In this document: positions 52,860 through 64,000 of the stretch, in pieces
How positions within the stretch are numbered: position 1 is the stretch's first letter
Layout: every line of letters starts with the position of its first letter
Assembly (NCBI GenBank): GCA_011037195.1
Contig: JAAEAF010009248.1
Location: 1 to 64,000, forward strand
DNA length: 64,000 nt
Direction: 5' to 3'
Source of the DNA: Triatoma infestans
Taxonomy: Eukaryota > Arthropoda > Insecta > Hemiptera > Reduviidae
Translations under genes and position numbers: made by a program
Notes under the pieces: generated by a model
The model's input: only the letters and a program-made list of their open reading frames with translations
Told to the model about the DNA's origin: nothing
Databases searched by the model: none

Positions 52860-55557
52860 CAAAGTCTCACTGGCCCATATAGCTACCTCAAGAAAAACAA
52901 CAACTAGCGGGGTCTATAACAAAAGTCCAGACTCGAATCTAATCCATCTAAGATTCACCGCAGTCTGAATAAATCGGACAATAACCTTAAGCGGAAATAG
53001 CCTAAGCTCTTCTAAGACATCCTATTGCGACCAAAGGTCCTGAACCTAATTTCCTCACAACCCAAGCAATCAATCATAAGATGGATGGGTGTTTCCTCCT
53101 CTGTCTCACAGACTCTACAAAATGGATCCGGCATGAGCCCCATTATGTAGAGATGTCTCCTTAAACCACAATGTCCAGTAAGAGATCCAACCAGATGCCT
53201 GAGAGCGCTCCGTGAAAAACACAGCAACGTCTCACTAATGGCCTTGTCCGGGGACCCCCGATGAGCATTTTGGACTGCCGAAAACCAACTGAGCTCATCC
53301 ATAAGGATGAATGCTGTGAAGCTGTCCATGTCCTGGAAGCCTGACAGACATGTGCCAGAAGACACGCCAACAGCAGGCTTGGGACCAATGAAAGGAAGAG
53401 AGCCACCTACTTTGGCAAACCTTCCACCTCCTCATTCCCAAAAATTCCCATGTGACCTGGCACCCAGATTAGAAGCACATCTTTCATAGAAGAAAGCTCT
53501 TCCAGTCTTTTAGAACATTCTACCACCAACCTGGAAGTGAAGACACATGAACTCAGCGCCTTCAGCGCAGCCTGGCTATCCGAGCAGATACAAACACCTT
53601 TAAAGTTAGTGTTATGTACCCTCTCATCCAAAACACAACAAAGAATAGCATAAACCTCAGTCTGGAAGACCGCGGTCTATTCACCAAGAGATACAGTCAA
53701 ATGATCTCCGGTCTCAAAATAGACCGCAGCTCCAGATTACCCTCCATTCTGGAACCGTCTGTGTAACACCGGAAGTAATTATCAGGTATCATGCCAGACG
53801 GACCCAATCTTGACCGATCTTCCCTAGATGGTAACCTGGCACTGTAAGAATGCTCGAAAACAAAAGTCTTCAACATTCTATCAGAGGGGAAATCTGTACA
53901 GGAACCTTCAAATTCATCTCTTCAATTCATCTCGCGATGAATGGTAGAGTGACCTTATCGCTTACCCTGCCAAAAACCTGCCTGTTTAATTCTATAACAG
54001 GCTTTCATTGCCCTAGTTTTCACCTCTACAAAGAGCGGTGGAATTCCTAATAAAGTCTCCATTCCAGCTGTAGGCGTGGTCCGCATCGTACCGGTCACGG
54101 CCAGACAAGCCAAGCTTTGAATATCCTCAAGCGGCAGTGTAGCGGATCTTATCTCAATGCGACGCCACCACACTACAGCCGCCTACAACAACCTAGGTTT
54201 AATAACCATACCATAAATCCAAAACATCATCTTGGGAGTACTGCCCCAATTTTTACCTACGATTCTTCGACATTGCCAAAAGGAAATATTTGCCTTTTGA
54301 TGCTGTGCTTTAACATGTTCCGACCAATTTAATTTACTGCCAAGAACTACCCCAAGAAACTTCATCAGATTTGCAAATCTGAACAGAAGTTCCTAATAAC
54401 CTAGCTAATAACCTAGGAGTTTTAATCCTACGATCTGGGATTAATTGAAAGTCTCTTATCCATAGTCCAATATACCATGTTGAGGGCACCTTGCATCAAG
54501 TCTGAGATAGTAGTCAGGCTCGCCCCATCAATAGAATAACACCATCATCGGCATATACCTGTACATAGAATCCAGATGAATTCATCCTGGTTAACAGTTC
54601 ATCCATGACACCACACCATAGCTTTGGTGAGAGACAACCACCTTGAGGATACCCTCTCCCCGCTCCCACAACCATAGTATGCATACCTATAGAAGCCTGA
54701 ATCTCTACTCCTTAAATAAATACCTATCCAGTTAATTAAACCTGGTTGTATACCTTTTCGACCTAGGGAATCCACAAGAGCATCAAACGATACTCTGTCA
54801 AATGTCCCGTCAACATCAAAGAAGCACCCTAAAGCATATTCCTTTGTCCTACCTGGACGGCAAAGCAGTCTCTGTCGATTTTCCTAGTGTATAAGCATGT
54901 TGGTTTGGATGGGATGGATGATCCTTCAAAGGACCATCAGTAATATACCTATCCACTAACCTTTCCAAAGTTTTTAGAAGGAAAGACATAAGACTTATAG
55001 GTCTAAATGCCTTAGGATCAGAGTAGTCACTTCTTCCGGTTTAGGAATAAAGACCACTCTAACTTCACTCCAAAACGTTGGCACATAACTAAACATTAAA
55101 CAACCTTTAAAAATCCTTATCAACACCTTCATCAGTACATCTCCATAATTTTGTAGCTGACAGGGATAAACTCCATCAGGACCAGGAGACTTAAATATTG
55201 AGAAACTTTGCACTGCCCAAACCACTCTATCCATAATAATTACCTTGTTCACGGTAGCCAGGGCACTAGGTTCTAGCTTCCCTCCACCAACCGCAGGCGA
55301 AGCAGTGCTTTTTATGTTTATGTTATCAGGGAAATGGGTATTAAGCAAGAGCTGTAATGTCTCCATTTCTCTTCCTGTAAAGGAACCGTCAGGATATCTT
55401 AAAGTACCCAACTGACCATCCTTATCCTTACCAAGAATCCGTATCAGCCTAGATGTCTCTTGAGTCGAATTTAGACACTCGCAAAACGATCTCCAAGAGT
55501 TTCTCTTAGCCTTCCTTTAAGCATATTTATAAGCTTTTTCAAGACTATTTTAACTAC
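52860..55557 (-). mobile_element. LOA-type non-LTR retrotransposon nested in the gypsy protease
   Basis: Right to left: linker with RLRETLGDRF-like residues, RT, RNase H and Cys/His tail, related to the LOA element at 25538-29646. The right edge falls at about 55557, where gypsy protease sequence stops in its STDLILG motif. The left edge is near 52860, where gypsy-like AT-rich sequence resumes. It is 5' truncated: there is no ORF1 or endonuclease. A target duplication could not be fixed. Confidence 0.75.
53012..55411 (-). pseudogene. LOA-type ORF2: RT, RNase H, Cys/His tail
   Basis: Right to left: RYPDGSFTGREMETLQLLLN (55390), FSIFKSPGPDGVYPCQLQNY (55190), the region with catalytic aspartates badly decayed (54850-54500), KFLGVVLGSKLNWSEHVKAQ (54360), MWWRRIEIRSATL (54170), an RNase H with CICSDSQAALKAL and LLIWVPGHMGIFGNEE (53590-53440), then LTGHCGLRRHLYIMGL and CRVCETEEETPIHLMIDC (53180-53060). 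The order and the tail match the other LOA copy. Confidence 0.85.
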
Positions 55558-56060
55558 CCAAGATTAAATCTGTGCTCAAAGGAGTGACACAAAGAAATTA
55601 TGCTGATATAAATTGTCATTAATATGAAATGAAATATTTATAGATCCCAACGAATTGATTTTTTCTTTATTCGCTGCAGAAAGCGTAATATGTCCACAGG
55701 GAGTTACTTTAACGTTTTCAGGCAAAATAGAGCTATCTACACAGGAAATATTGGTGCCCCTATCAAATAAAATAGATATAGGTTTACCATTAAATAATCC
55801 TATAATTTCTAAAGCTATCGAATTTTTAGTTCGTACTGGCGATAGTGAATATGCCTGCCTTCGTTTTTCATTTTTCTTCGTGTTTATGTGTTCATGTTCG
55901 TATGTGTTAGGTTGTAAGCTATTATCATTTTTTATATTCTGTTTAGTATTAAATTTTGAGCCTGATTCTTTCTTGGAGGATCCCTCTAAATATCTTTTGT
56001 CAGGAAACCCCCCTTTTCCGCGTTTTTTGAATTATTCTTCTTACAGTGGATTGAATAGTG
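55558..56060 (-). pseudogene. Gypsy aspartic protease and gag knuckle
   Basis: The minus strand reads CGISGHYSIHCKK at about 56045 (retroviral-type knuckle, first cysteine lost or shifted), then a linker, and then SIALEIIGLFNGKPISILFD with RGTNISCVDSSILP. GxxNGKPxxILFDxGTNxSCVD is the gypsy protease; the catalytic D(T/S)G has become DRG, so the enzyme would be dead. The frame breaks off in STDLILG at the LOA insertion. Confidence 0.8.
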
Positions 56061-56079
56061 ACCACTAATTCCACAAATT

Positions 56080-56870
56080 TTACCTTGAGATTTTAAGTCT
56101 ATACTGTTCTGTGATTCGTACGTAAACAATAATAACACAGCCTATTGACATGTTATGGGATTTAACATTTTTATTATTTATATTTCTATTCTTATTTTGT
56201 CTAAAATTTATATTATTTATAGCTTTTGTAAGTTCGTCTAATCTTGTTTCAATTTTCGCAGAAAGTAAGGTAGAGGGATGCGATAAGGAAATGGAAGCCA
56301 CACCCGTAGATAGAGTCGGTATCGAACTGTTGGAACGATTCGCCATAATTATCTGAGAAGATTCATTTCCTTTTACATTCTCTTTTAATTGAATTAAAGT
56401 GCCATTATCACACATTATGATTCGTGCTAATAGAGTTATTTCTAATCCTCTTAGTATGTAATGGATTATTGTTAGCTCTAGCATAAGATTATTAATTTTC
56501 AACTAAAGTAATAAATTCTTTAGCTGTTTGTACCGGCTGTTGTTTGATAGGGTTTTATTTTAACTGTAAATTATAGGCCGAGTCAGTGGGCGTAAAATGA
56601 TTTTTAAATTCTGCCTTGACTAGTTCTCAGTCCAATTTCCCCTTGGTTAATTCCAAATTTTTAAAAATTCATTTGCACCTCCTATTAAATAAACCGGAAA
56701 ATATAAAAGCTTTTTGTATTATCCCTTTCATACATTTGGGCTACTCTTTCAAACTTTTCTAAAAAAGTTTCGATGGTTTAAGGTCATTATGACCTGGATA
56801 AAAAGGTGGTGTAATAATTGGGGATCGGCTCATAGTGTGTGCGTGTGTAGGTTGAATATGTGTTGTCTTA
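56080..56870 (-). pseudogene. Gypsy gag remnant
   Basis: The minus-strand frame 56502-56080 contains SLSHPSTLLSAKIETRLDEL followed by TKAINNINFRQNKNRN, an Asn/Arg-rich region before the knuckle. Farther right, broken frames give the fold region. The N-terminus is not readable beyond about 56830. Confidence 0.6.
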
Positions 56871-56952
56871 ATTAGTGGAGTTAGTTTTTTTTTATTTATT
56901 TACAAATCATAATATGTGAACTCAACACAAATTTATTACAGAAAAAAAAAAT

Positions 56953-57920
56953 CTGGTGTGAAACACTCACACAACTTTCTCTTACTCCAGTACTCAAAAT
57001 TATAATTGACAAATTTTATAGTTAGTGTACCAAATTTAATGAAATTCGTCGAAAAGTGAAAACACTGTCCAGTAAAACTGTCCGGTTTAAATTTCCTTGA
57101 AACTCGGAATTTGGGTCATATATTAATTTCTAGTTATTTCAATTTGGATGACAGAATTGTATAATCAACTGTGATAGCATTTTAAAGTAACCCCCCTCCC
57201 CCAAAAGTCCCCTTAAATGAATTTATCAGGGGAAAAGTTTCAAATAAAAGTTGTAGCTCTTTATATGTATAGTTAACAACTCTGGTTTAAAGAAAATCGT
57301 TGGAGCCATTTTCGAGAAAATACCAGAAAACTGAAAATTATATTTCAGTAAAAACGCACTTCCGGTTATCTATTTTTTTTCAAACTCGGAATTTCAACAA
57401 CATATTTAATTCTAATTAACATTATTTAGATGACAGAATTGTCTAATATACTGAAACAGCAGTTAAGATGAAAAACCTAACCCCACCCCTCCCCAGAAGT
57501 GCCCTTAAATGAATTTTCCTGGAGAAATGTTTCAAATAAAAGTTGTAGCTCTTTGTATGTGTAGTTGATATAGCAAGTTTAAAGAAAATCTTCGGAGCCA
57601 TTTTTGAGAAAATCGCAAAAACGTAAAAAAAAACAACTAGTAAAGTGGTACTTCCGGTTGAGGAATATTGACACATAACGCACCGTCAGATCCCATGGTG
57701 ATACCTAAACGTAATATCAAGTTTGAACTTTCTACGATTTTTCGTTTTTGAGCTATGCTGTTCACATACACACACACACACACGGACACACACAGACCAT
57801 TTGCTAAAAACCACTTTTTTGGACTCAGGGGACCTCAAAACGGATATTTCCGGTGAAAACTCGATATCGAAAATTTGACACGATTACAATACTTCCTCTT
57901 ACTAGGAGTAAGAGAAAGTA
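56953..57920 (+). mobile_element. Helentron-like tandem-module repeat, copy F (best preserved)
   Basis: The 5' end has the hairpin GTGTGA/TCACAC (56956-56972) followed by ACTTTCTCTTACTCC (56974-56988). The 3' end carries its exact reverse complement GGAGTAAGAGAAAGT (57905-57919) as the second arm of the hairpin CTTCCTCTTACT/AGTAAGAGAAAG. Inside are about three modules of 230-290 bases, each with TAATTCTAATTA-type, CCCTTAAATGAATTTTCC-type, GTTGTAGCTCTTTGTATG-type and GAGCCATTTTTGAGAAAATC-type words, then a CA microsatellite (57767-57794). No protein is encoded. Confidence 0.8.
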
Positions 57921-59137
57921 AAAAAAAGATATACAAATATTACAAATTAAAAGAATAGTGAAATTTCAAAAATTCAACACAACCACAGTCTAGCGCTCGA
58001 CACTTACCACTCTTCTTTTTTCTCCTCAGTAATTATATATCTGTCCACCAGGGGCATGATATGACAATACAAACATTGAATAGTGTTGTGGTCAGTTGGA
58101 GCAGTGGTGTAGGCCACTTGACGCTCTATGAGGTTGCGCTGCGCCAGCTATGCAGATTGGTCGATCTCTTCAGTTGAGCCGGCAGATCTTGTGTTGGTTT
58201 CTACAGTCACAAGTTGATCTTGAGTATTACATTTGGGAGGCGCGGATATTCAAGATGGATTGCATTGCTGGTGCCGCGAGCGGTGGATGGTACAATAAGT
58301 TCAAAGTTTGCTGTAATACGAACAATTGAGACCTATACAAAGTCTGCTAGCCCAATATAAGTACTTTGCAACTGCTACAGAATTCAACTACCGACTTCCA
58401 ATTGTACGTTCTAAAAACTAAAAATAATTGTTAATGCTCCCTTATACGTTCCCCTACCAACATTCATTCCCATTTAAATATCCCATTCGTCTCAGATATT
58501 AACGCTGTATCCTCTGATCTTTAATGTATCCACCAGAGCATTTCCCACAATGCTCTTCGTAGGCTGAAATTGGGTGGACGTGCAACCACCTTATAACGCC
58601 GAGCTAGGAGATGACTACTTCCATAATGGCGAAATATCTGGATGTCGTCTCTCATTTATAGAAGGCTATCTAACGAATGGTAAAAAAAATTGAGAACCTG
58701 TAAGAATGCCATTGAACTAACAATTATTCCATAAACATGGTCCTAATTCAATTAATAACAAAGCTATAGTACAATATCTTCAAATATAATATAATAAGTT
58801 TGGTAGGATGGAGGTAATTTTAATATAAATTAATAAAATAGAAAATACATAGATTCATTGACGCAGAACATAATGCATTATTTTAGTCATATCCAAAAAC
58901 GTTTCAAATGGTAGACACGATATCATTTTTGTAAATTTTTCATCAAAGCTGAGAGTAAACATTTTAAAGTTATTCGAAAAATTCGTGTTATCTTTTTGAC
59001 CAAAGTTATACCACTAATCATTATACAACACATTATACATATTATACAACAAATAATTAAAATATTACATAAAGGGTTCTCATGGGATCTATATTTAGGA
59101 ACAGAACTTAGCAGAGTACTTATAAAAAACAAACTAA
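57921..59137. other. Intergenic sequence, nothing recognised
   Basis: Mixed composition at 58000-58650, AT-rich afterwards. No domain, RNA gene or repeat is recognised. The minus-strand frame at 59159-58923 is hydrophobic low-complexity sequence and extends into an LTR. Confidence 0.35.
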
Positions 59138-59141
59138 ATAG

Positions 59142-59617
59142 TGTAGTGGAAGAAAGCAATGAAAATAAATAGTTTTGTAAAATATATTAAATAGTAAATT
59201 TACCTTCAAAAAGAGTGTATTTTAGAGTCAGGTACTGTAAATTGGGGTCATTGCTAGTAGGGAAACAAAGGCACAAAATTTAATACAATGCGACTTGGCC
59301 AACTGCTTTGTTAGAGAGCATTCCTTCGAACAGTTAGACTTCTGCCTTCAAACAGTCGCAATTCTGCTTCCAAAGCCAGAACACTTCAGGAATCGCTCTC
59401 TTAGTATCAGTGCCAGTTTCACAATAAATTAAATAAGTTTATAATATCAAATAAGTTGTAGTTATTATTTTAACAGAATATATTTATTTATAAAACAGTG
59501 GCGATTTCTTAATTATTCTTAATACTTCTATCTTTTCCTCAAACATACTTACAAGCCTTTATACAAGACCGCTCGTGCTATACAACCAACTACACATCAT
59601 CACACCATAACATTACA
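59142..59617 (+). repeat. 5' LTR of gag-only element copy 2
   Basis: 476 bp, starting TGTAGTGGAAG and ending ACATTACA before TTGGTGCC. Its right half is very close to the LTRs of copy 1; the left-central part is different and defines a subfamily. Confidence 0.88.
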
Positions 59618-59844
59618 TTGGTGCCAGCTGTTTGGGATATTTTCAACCAGAATCCACAAATTAAAAGTAGGTACAATTTTCAATTTCATAATTAGACAAA
59701 TTATCCATCAGATAATTTTATTAACTTTTAAATTATTTTCTCAGCGGAAATATCTTAAATATTTCCCATAATTGAACTTTCTATTGAATTTCATTTTTAA
59801 ATTTTTGTATTTGCACTATCCCTTGTGAATTTTGTATTTCCAAA

Positions 59845-61050
59845 ATGTATAAAATTAACGGACAAAACATGAAAATCGACGCTGCTGTAGAATATTTACT
59901 GGCTCAGCAACAATTAGCAAATCCTCCAATTAACAATCAACCTAGTCCCTTAAGAAATTTGCAATTGATAAATAGTTTACCCACTTTCAATGGCGAAAAT
60001 TCAGCCAAAGTGTCCGATTTCCTAGACCAAATTAGCCATTGTGCTAGTCTTTCTGGCTGGGACGACGCTGCTAAATTAGAAATATTAGCACTTAGGCTCT
60101 CAGGGTCTGCAAAAATATTTTACGACACCCAGAAAGCCGAATTACAACGCCAGGGTACAATTATAACGTATCCTCTAATTTCAGAGCGACTTCTAGCCCG
60201 ATTTCGTAAGGAGAAAACACCCCTAGTCCTCTTACAACAGATGACTAATATTCAATCTCTTCCAACAGAGTCTCCTGAAACTTTCGCGGATAGGATTAGA
60301 CATATCCAATCCGCCATTAGTTTGAAAGCTCAAGCTAACCCACTCGAGGCCTTACAAACTATTTTAGATAAACTGGCCACTGATGCGTTCCTGAAGTCAC
60401 TTCCTCAACCGCTTCGTAATGAGGTACGAACTAAGCTACCTCAAAAATTAGACGAAGCACTATCTTATGCCAATGCCCTAAAAGAAGTACAGGCTTCTGA
60501 AACAAACCCTACAGTTTTCGCTGTCACTTCGAAAACTTCTAATCGCACACCCCCATCTCCTTGTCGTTTCTGTGGACAAATGCATTTCCACAGAGAATGC
60601 CCGCATTGAAATAAAAGTCAGAAGCCACCATTAAAACCAACTTCCACTCGTAGAGTTTTTAATCTAATAAAGAACAGGCCATGCCGCCAATGTTCCGCTC
60701 CACATTTTGACGTGGACTGCACCAACAAATTTAGACCAAAACCTCGTACTAACTTTGGCAAAATGCCTAAGAAATTTAATATTCCTCAAAATTTTAATCA
60801 CAGAGTATACAGTAATAATCGCTATAATAATAATAATAATAGTAGTCAATGTTATACTAACAATAATAATCCTCGAGTTAATTCAAATAATTCACGATTT
60901 AACTCTTATTCAGATAGACCCCAATATAATCATAATAATAATGGTAACGAAACTAGCAATAACCTCCAAAATAGGCCCACTTGCCAATTTTGTTCAAAAT
61001 TTGGACATACGGCTCGTAATTGTTTCCAAATACAGCCCAAAACGAGTTAG
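59845..61050 (+). pseudogene. Gag of gag-only element copy 2, one nonsense codon
   Basis: The frame starts MYKINGQNMKIDAAVEYLL and runs in one frame to the last knuckle, interrupted only by TGA at 60607-60609, where copy 1 has CGT. The stretch that is frameshifted in copy 1 is intact here (LALRLSGSAKIFYDTQ). The N-terminal SAP-like part present in copy 1 is absent: about 135 bases are deleted before the start. All three knuckles are kept (CRFCGQMHFHREC, CRQCSAPHFDVDC, CQFCSKFGHTARNC). Confidence 0.9.
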
Positions 61051-62735
61051 CCCTCAGTCGCTTTCTCGACTAATATTACGATCTGATATTATGACCATGG
61101 CAATCATACCTGCTTCCATCAGTCCTGTCTAACTAGGTAATACCTAACTATGGCATCACGTCCCTTCATTTGCATGCGGACAATGTCAAAAATTACAAAT
61201 TTTCTGGCGAATTCATACTTTCGCAATTAAAAGGCAATTTCTAATGAATACTTGTAGAAACATTCTTACAGGGCAATCATTAATTTGCGCACCGTATCTA
61301 ACTCTTAAATTCAACATTCAATTTTCAACTAGTACTCAAACGCACTAATTTAGTACTAATCGCTAGGCTCACTAAAATCCCTAGTAACTAGCCACAAAAT
61401 TTCTGTGCCACCTCGCGCACACAATACATAACACTTGAAACAACATACTTGACATAATCTCTTGAAATAATTCTCAATATATCACACTTCTTAACTTTAC
61501 ATACTAAACCACATGTAAATGTTATATGTAAGAATAAATGTATCAGGATTATATCTAATTAAGTTGTTGCAATAATGGACATATTATTTTTGTTTCAGCA
61601 CTGAAAACTCTCGTATCACGAGTTACAAATTTATTCCGCCTTTAATATTTGTAATTAATGCATTGTATATTTCAAAAATTTTAAACAATAATTTACAGTT
61701 TTATTTTGCAGAAATCAAGATGTCCAAGTGAATTTATTATTATTTTTAATATGTGATAATATTAATATTTTTTTATATATTGTATTTGCCTAATTAATTA
61801 ATTTTTTTCAGTTCGCCTTAAAAGGAAATTAAATAATTTGTATTATTCGTGTACTTGTCTGTCATTTGTATTTTAATGTTATATTTAATAATTCCTAATT
61901 GTTTTCTTGTATTGTTAACTTAAGGTATGTGAAAACACAGCATAGCTGAAGAGCTGATGAACATACAATCGGCTCCACCTTTGTGCATACTCCCTCAAGA
62001 TATATATTTGATCTTTATCTCTTAGCTTTAATCATTTTTACACTAATATTTGTTGAAATTTAAATTTGTTTAACCTCTCTTTTACAGATCCAAGAATCTT
62101 CGTCGACTGCACCATTGCATGTGCATGAATGTTATTGCATGCGCATGAATTTAATTGCATGAAAACTGCATGATTAGTTTTAAGAAATTGACATTATCAA
62201 TAATGTATTTATGTATAATTCTGTATGATCATTTTCAGATACACAAGATTTCACCAAAGGAAAAGATCTTCATCTTCTCATACCCTTTGCAATCGCATAT
62301 CCTTCCTTATCCTTGCTCGCTTATTAAATATATATATTTTTTTAAATATTTTGTGTATTTATGTGTTAATTATTTTTGAATTACTTAAGAGTTTTTTTTT
62401 GTTCATATAGAGTTAATTCAAGAAAGTACATACACACCACCCGTACCGACTTGTCTACATTGATCGCCTTGTCTACCCTTGCCAGATACACCTTCATCAG
62501 CAACACTCTCACTCGCCAAGCAGTGTTCGCCTATCAGCCTACCACCACAGCAACGCTCACCCACTCAAGCAGCGTTCGCTCGAGTAGAAGACATTCAACC
62601 ACCACAGCAACGCTCAATCACTCACGCAGCGTTCGTACAACACACAGCCACTTTGCAGAGATCACACACACGCCTCTCGATAACTTCCAAGCCTCTACTA
62701 CTGCAGATTATCTCCCAAATTTTTCGTGCCGAAAA
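61051..62735 (+). other. Post-gag non-coding region of copy 2
   Basis: It keeps the six pyrimidine-tract/AG motifs of copy 1, at 61598, 61711, 61811, 62087, 62238 and 62410. It has an extra block of about 160 bases at 61870-62030 that copy 1 lacks, containing AAGGTATGTG, which looks like a 5' splice site. CAGCAACGCTCA occurs in tandem near 62549 and 62600. No pol domain. Confidence 0.6.
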
Positions 62736-62757
62736 ATTTCTCCAGGAGGGGGGATAA

Positions 62758-63299
62758 TGTAGTGGAAGAAAAGCAATGAACAATACTATTATATTAATGG
62801 TTGTTTGTGTGGGGGGGGTTTGTACAATATATTAAATAGTTAAATTATTTACCTTCAAAAAGAGTGTATTTTAGTGTCAGGTACTGTAAAATTGGGGTCA
62901 TTGCTAGTAGGGAAACAAAGGCACAAAATTTAATACAATGCGACTTGGCCAACTGCTTTGTTAGAGGGCATTCCTTCGAACAGTCTGTACTCTACCTTTA
63001 GACAATACAGTCGTAATTCTGCTTCCAAAGCCAGAACACTTCAGGAAGCCAGAACAGAACACTTCAGGAATCGCTCTCTTAGTATCAGTGCCAGTTTCAC
63101 AATAAATTAAATAAGTTTATAATATCAAATAAGTTGTAGTTATTATTTTAACAGAATATATTTATTTTATAATCAGTGTGATTTCTTAATTATTCTTAAT
63201 ACTTCTATCTTTTCCTCAAACATACTTACAAGCCCTTTATTATACAATACCGCTCGTGCTACTACAAATACACACGCATCCACACACCATTACATTTCA
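62758..63299 (+). repeat. 3' LTR of gag-only element copy 2
   Basis: 542 bp. It is longer than its partner because of small insertions, including a G run at 62812-62819 and a duplicated AGAACACTTCAGGA block at 63024-63070. The end reads CATTACATTTCA, one substitution from the usual CATTACATTACA. Confidence 0.85.
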
Positions 63300-63303
63300 C
63301 TAG

Positions 63304-64000
63304 TTATATAAAAATATATGATCAAGAAAGATAGTTTAGGATAATATAGTTAAGGCTACTGAGGATCGTCACAGGTGATTAAAGGGCGTTTTCTTTATTT
63401 CAATGTTTCGACACGGTTTTTATGCCTTCATCAGGCCTATAAAATAAGAATGATTTTTATAAAACAATCAACCAAAAATTACAAACAATTTATAAATCAA
63501 TACGATTAAGATTAAGAGTAGAAACATTAATCCAAATATATAAAATTTGGAAAATCTACAAATAAAATTCTTATTGTGCAATGATTTTTTTTTCATTTTT
63601 TTTATTTATTTATTACATTGCTTATAGAGTCAAACCCTTTAGCAAGGAGTTGGATTCACAAGGTGAACACAATCTTTAGCAAATTATAAAGACAAAATAT
63701 TAACATATAAAGTAAAGTAAAAAGATAAAGTATAAACAAATTAAAATTAATACTAAAATAAGAAATAGTACCAATTTAACTTAACAATAAAGAAAAACCC
63801 TGGCGTCGTGTAAAGTTGATAATGATATTTAATTATATAATACGACATATGATAGAAATTACTTCCTAGAGAATAGAACTAAATACATTCTTGTGATAAA
63901 AAGAAGAAAATGTTATTATTATTATTATTATTATTAATTACTATTGGTTTAATAAGAAACTTCTGAGAGCAGCTGCTCTGCTGACAAAGTTACAAACTAG
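63304..64000. other. AT-rich end of window with a Penelope-like end motif
   Basis: On the minus strand 63434-63405 reads CTGATGAAGGCATAAAAACC and then GTGTCGAAAC, similar to sequence ends of Penelope-like elements. A TTTATTTATTTATTACA tract near 63600 followed by mixed sequence resembles a minus-strand non-LTR 3' end. (TTA)n lies at 63911-63935. No gene is seen. Confidence 0.35.

Larger units (their letters stand above)
50213..56870 (-). mobile_element. Ty3/gypsy retrotransposon on the minus strand, split by a LOA element
   Basis: Right to left: gag and zinc knuckle (56800-56030), protease (55880-55560), the LOA insertion (55557-52860), RT (52560-51880), RNase H (about 51700-51480) and integrase (51250-50213). 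Domain order is gag-PR-RT-RH-IN, as in Ty3/gypsy. Frames are broken. The 5' end is lost near 56870, close to a Helentron-like repeat. Confidence 0.8.
59142..63299 (+). mobile_element. Gag-only LTR retrotransposon, copy 2 (older)
   Basis: It has the same build as copy 1: LTR 59142-59617 (476 bp), primer site TTGGTGCCAGCTGTTTGGGA, gag, AT-rich post-gag region, purine tract GGAGGGGGGATAA and LTR 62758-63299 (542 bp). Both LTRs begin TGTAGTGGAAGAA. Flanks are ATAG (59138-59141) and CTAG (63300-63303), a possible 4-bp duplication with one change. The LTRs differ by indels and by a duplicated AGAACACTTCAGGA segment, so the insertion is older. No pol is present. Confidence 0.88.

Noticed and set aside
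58923..59159. Hydrophobic minus-strand frame considered as a small membrane protein
   Set aside because: It is AT-rich low-complexity sequence that begins inside the LTR of copy 2, with no conserved feature.

Overview
This window looks like nuclear DNA of an arthropod, probably an insect. It is AT-rich and intron-rich, has almost no compact coding sequence, and is packed with typical arthropod retrotransposons: non-LTR elements of LOA, R1, I and Jockey type, a Penelope-like element, Ty3/gypsy and BEL/Pao elements, a tRNA-derived SINE and Helentron-like repeats. I cannot name the species. A sap-feeding bug is only a guess.

The one host gene I can support is a CAP-domain (venom allergen 5 / CRISP-like) secreted-protein gene on the + strand. 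Its five recognisable exons are at 6548-6699, 15947-16028, 18049-18218, 36357-36469 and 41999-42107. All splice phases agree, there is no internal stop, and both CAP signatures are present, so it is probably intact. The 5' exon with the signal peptide was not found. Its introns cover about 35 kb and hold most of the mobile elements.

Layout. 1-6.4 kb: gypsy leader, gag and LTR on the minus strand inserted in an R1-like non-LTR tail; a degenerate minus-strand non-LTR element with ORF1 and RT; a U6 snRNA-like fragment. 6.5-16 kb: exon 1; a 5'-truncated minus-strand non-LTR element between about 215-bp direct repeats; a Penelope-like element split by a Jockey element with an 8-bp target duplication; a Helentron-like repeat; exon 2. 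16-36 kb: exon 3; integrase and R1 remnants; an I-like element split twice (in ORF1 by a Penelope 3' end that itself holds a solo LTR, in ORF2 by a 4.1-kb LOA element with a 15-bp target duplication); a young gag-only LTR element (31715-35871). 36-44 kb: exons 4 and 5, two inverted Helentron-like repeats and one direct copy, a SINE with perfect 11-bp target duplications. 44-57 kb: a wrecked BEL/Pao element, a LOA ORF1 fragment, and a minus-strand gypsy element split by another LOA element. 57-64 kb: a further Helentron-like repeat and a second, older copy of the gag-only LTR element (59142-63299).

The most noteworthy items are the gag-only LTR family, which has two copies, no pol, and a post-gag region carrying six conserved 3'-splice-site-like tracts; the Helentron-like family with subterminal inverted repeats, end hairpins and tandem modules; and several nested insertions whose target duplications can be read directly.
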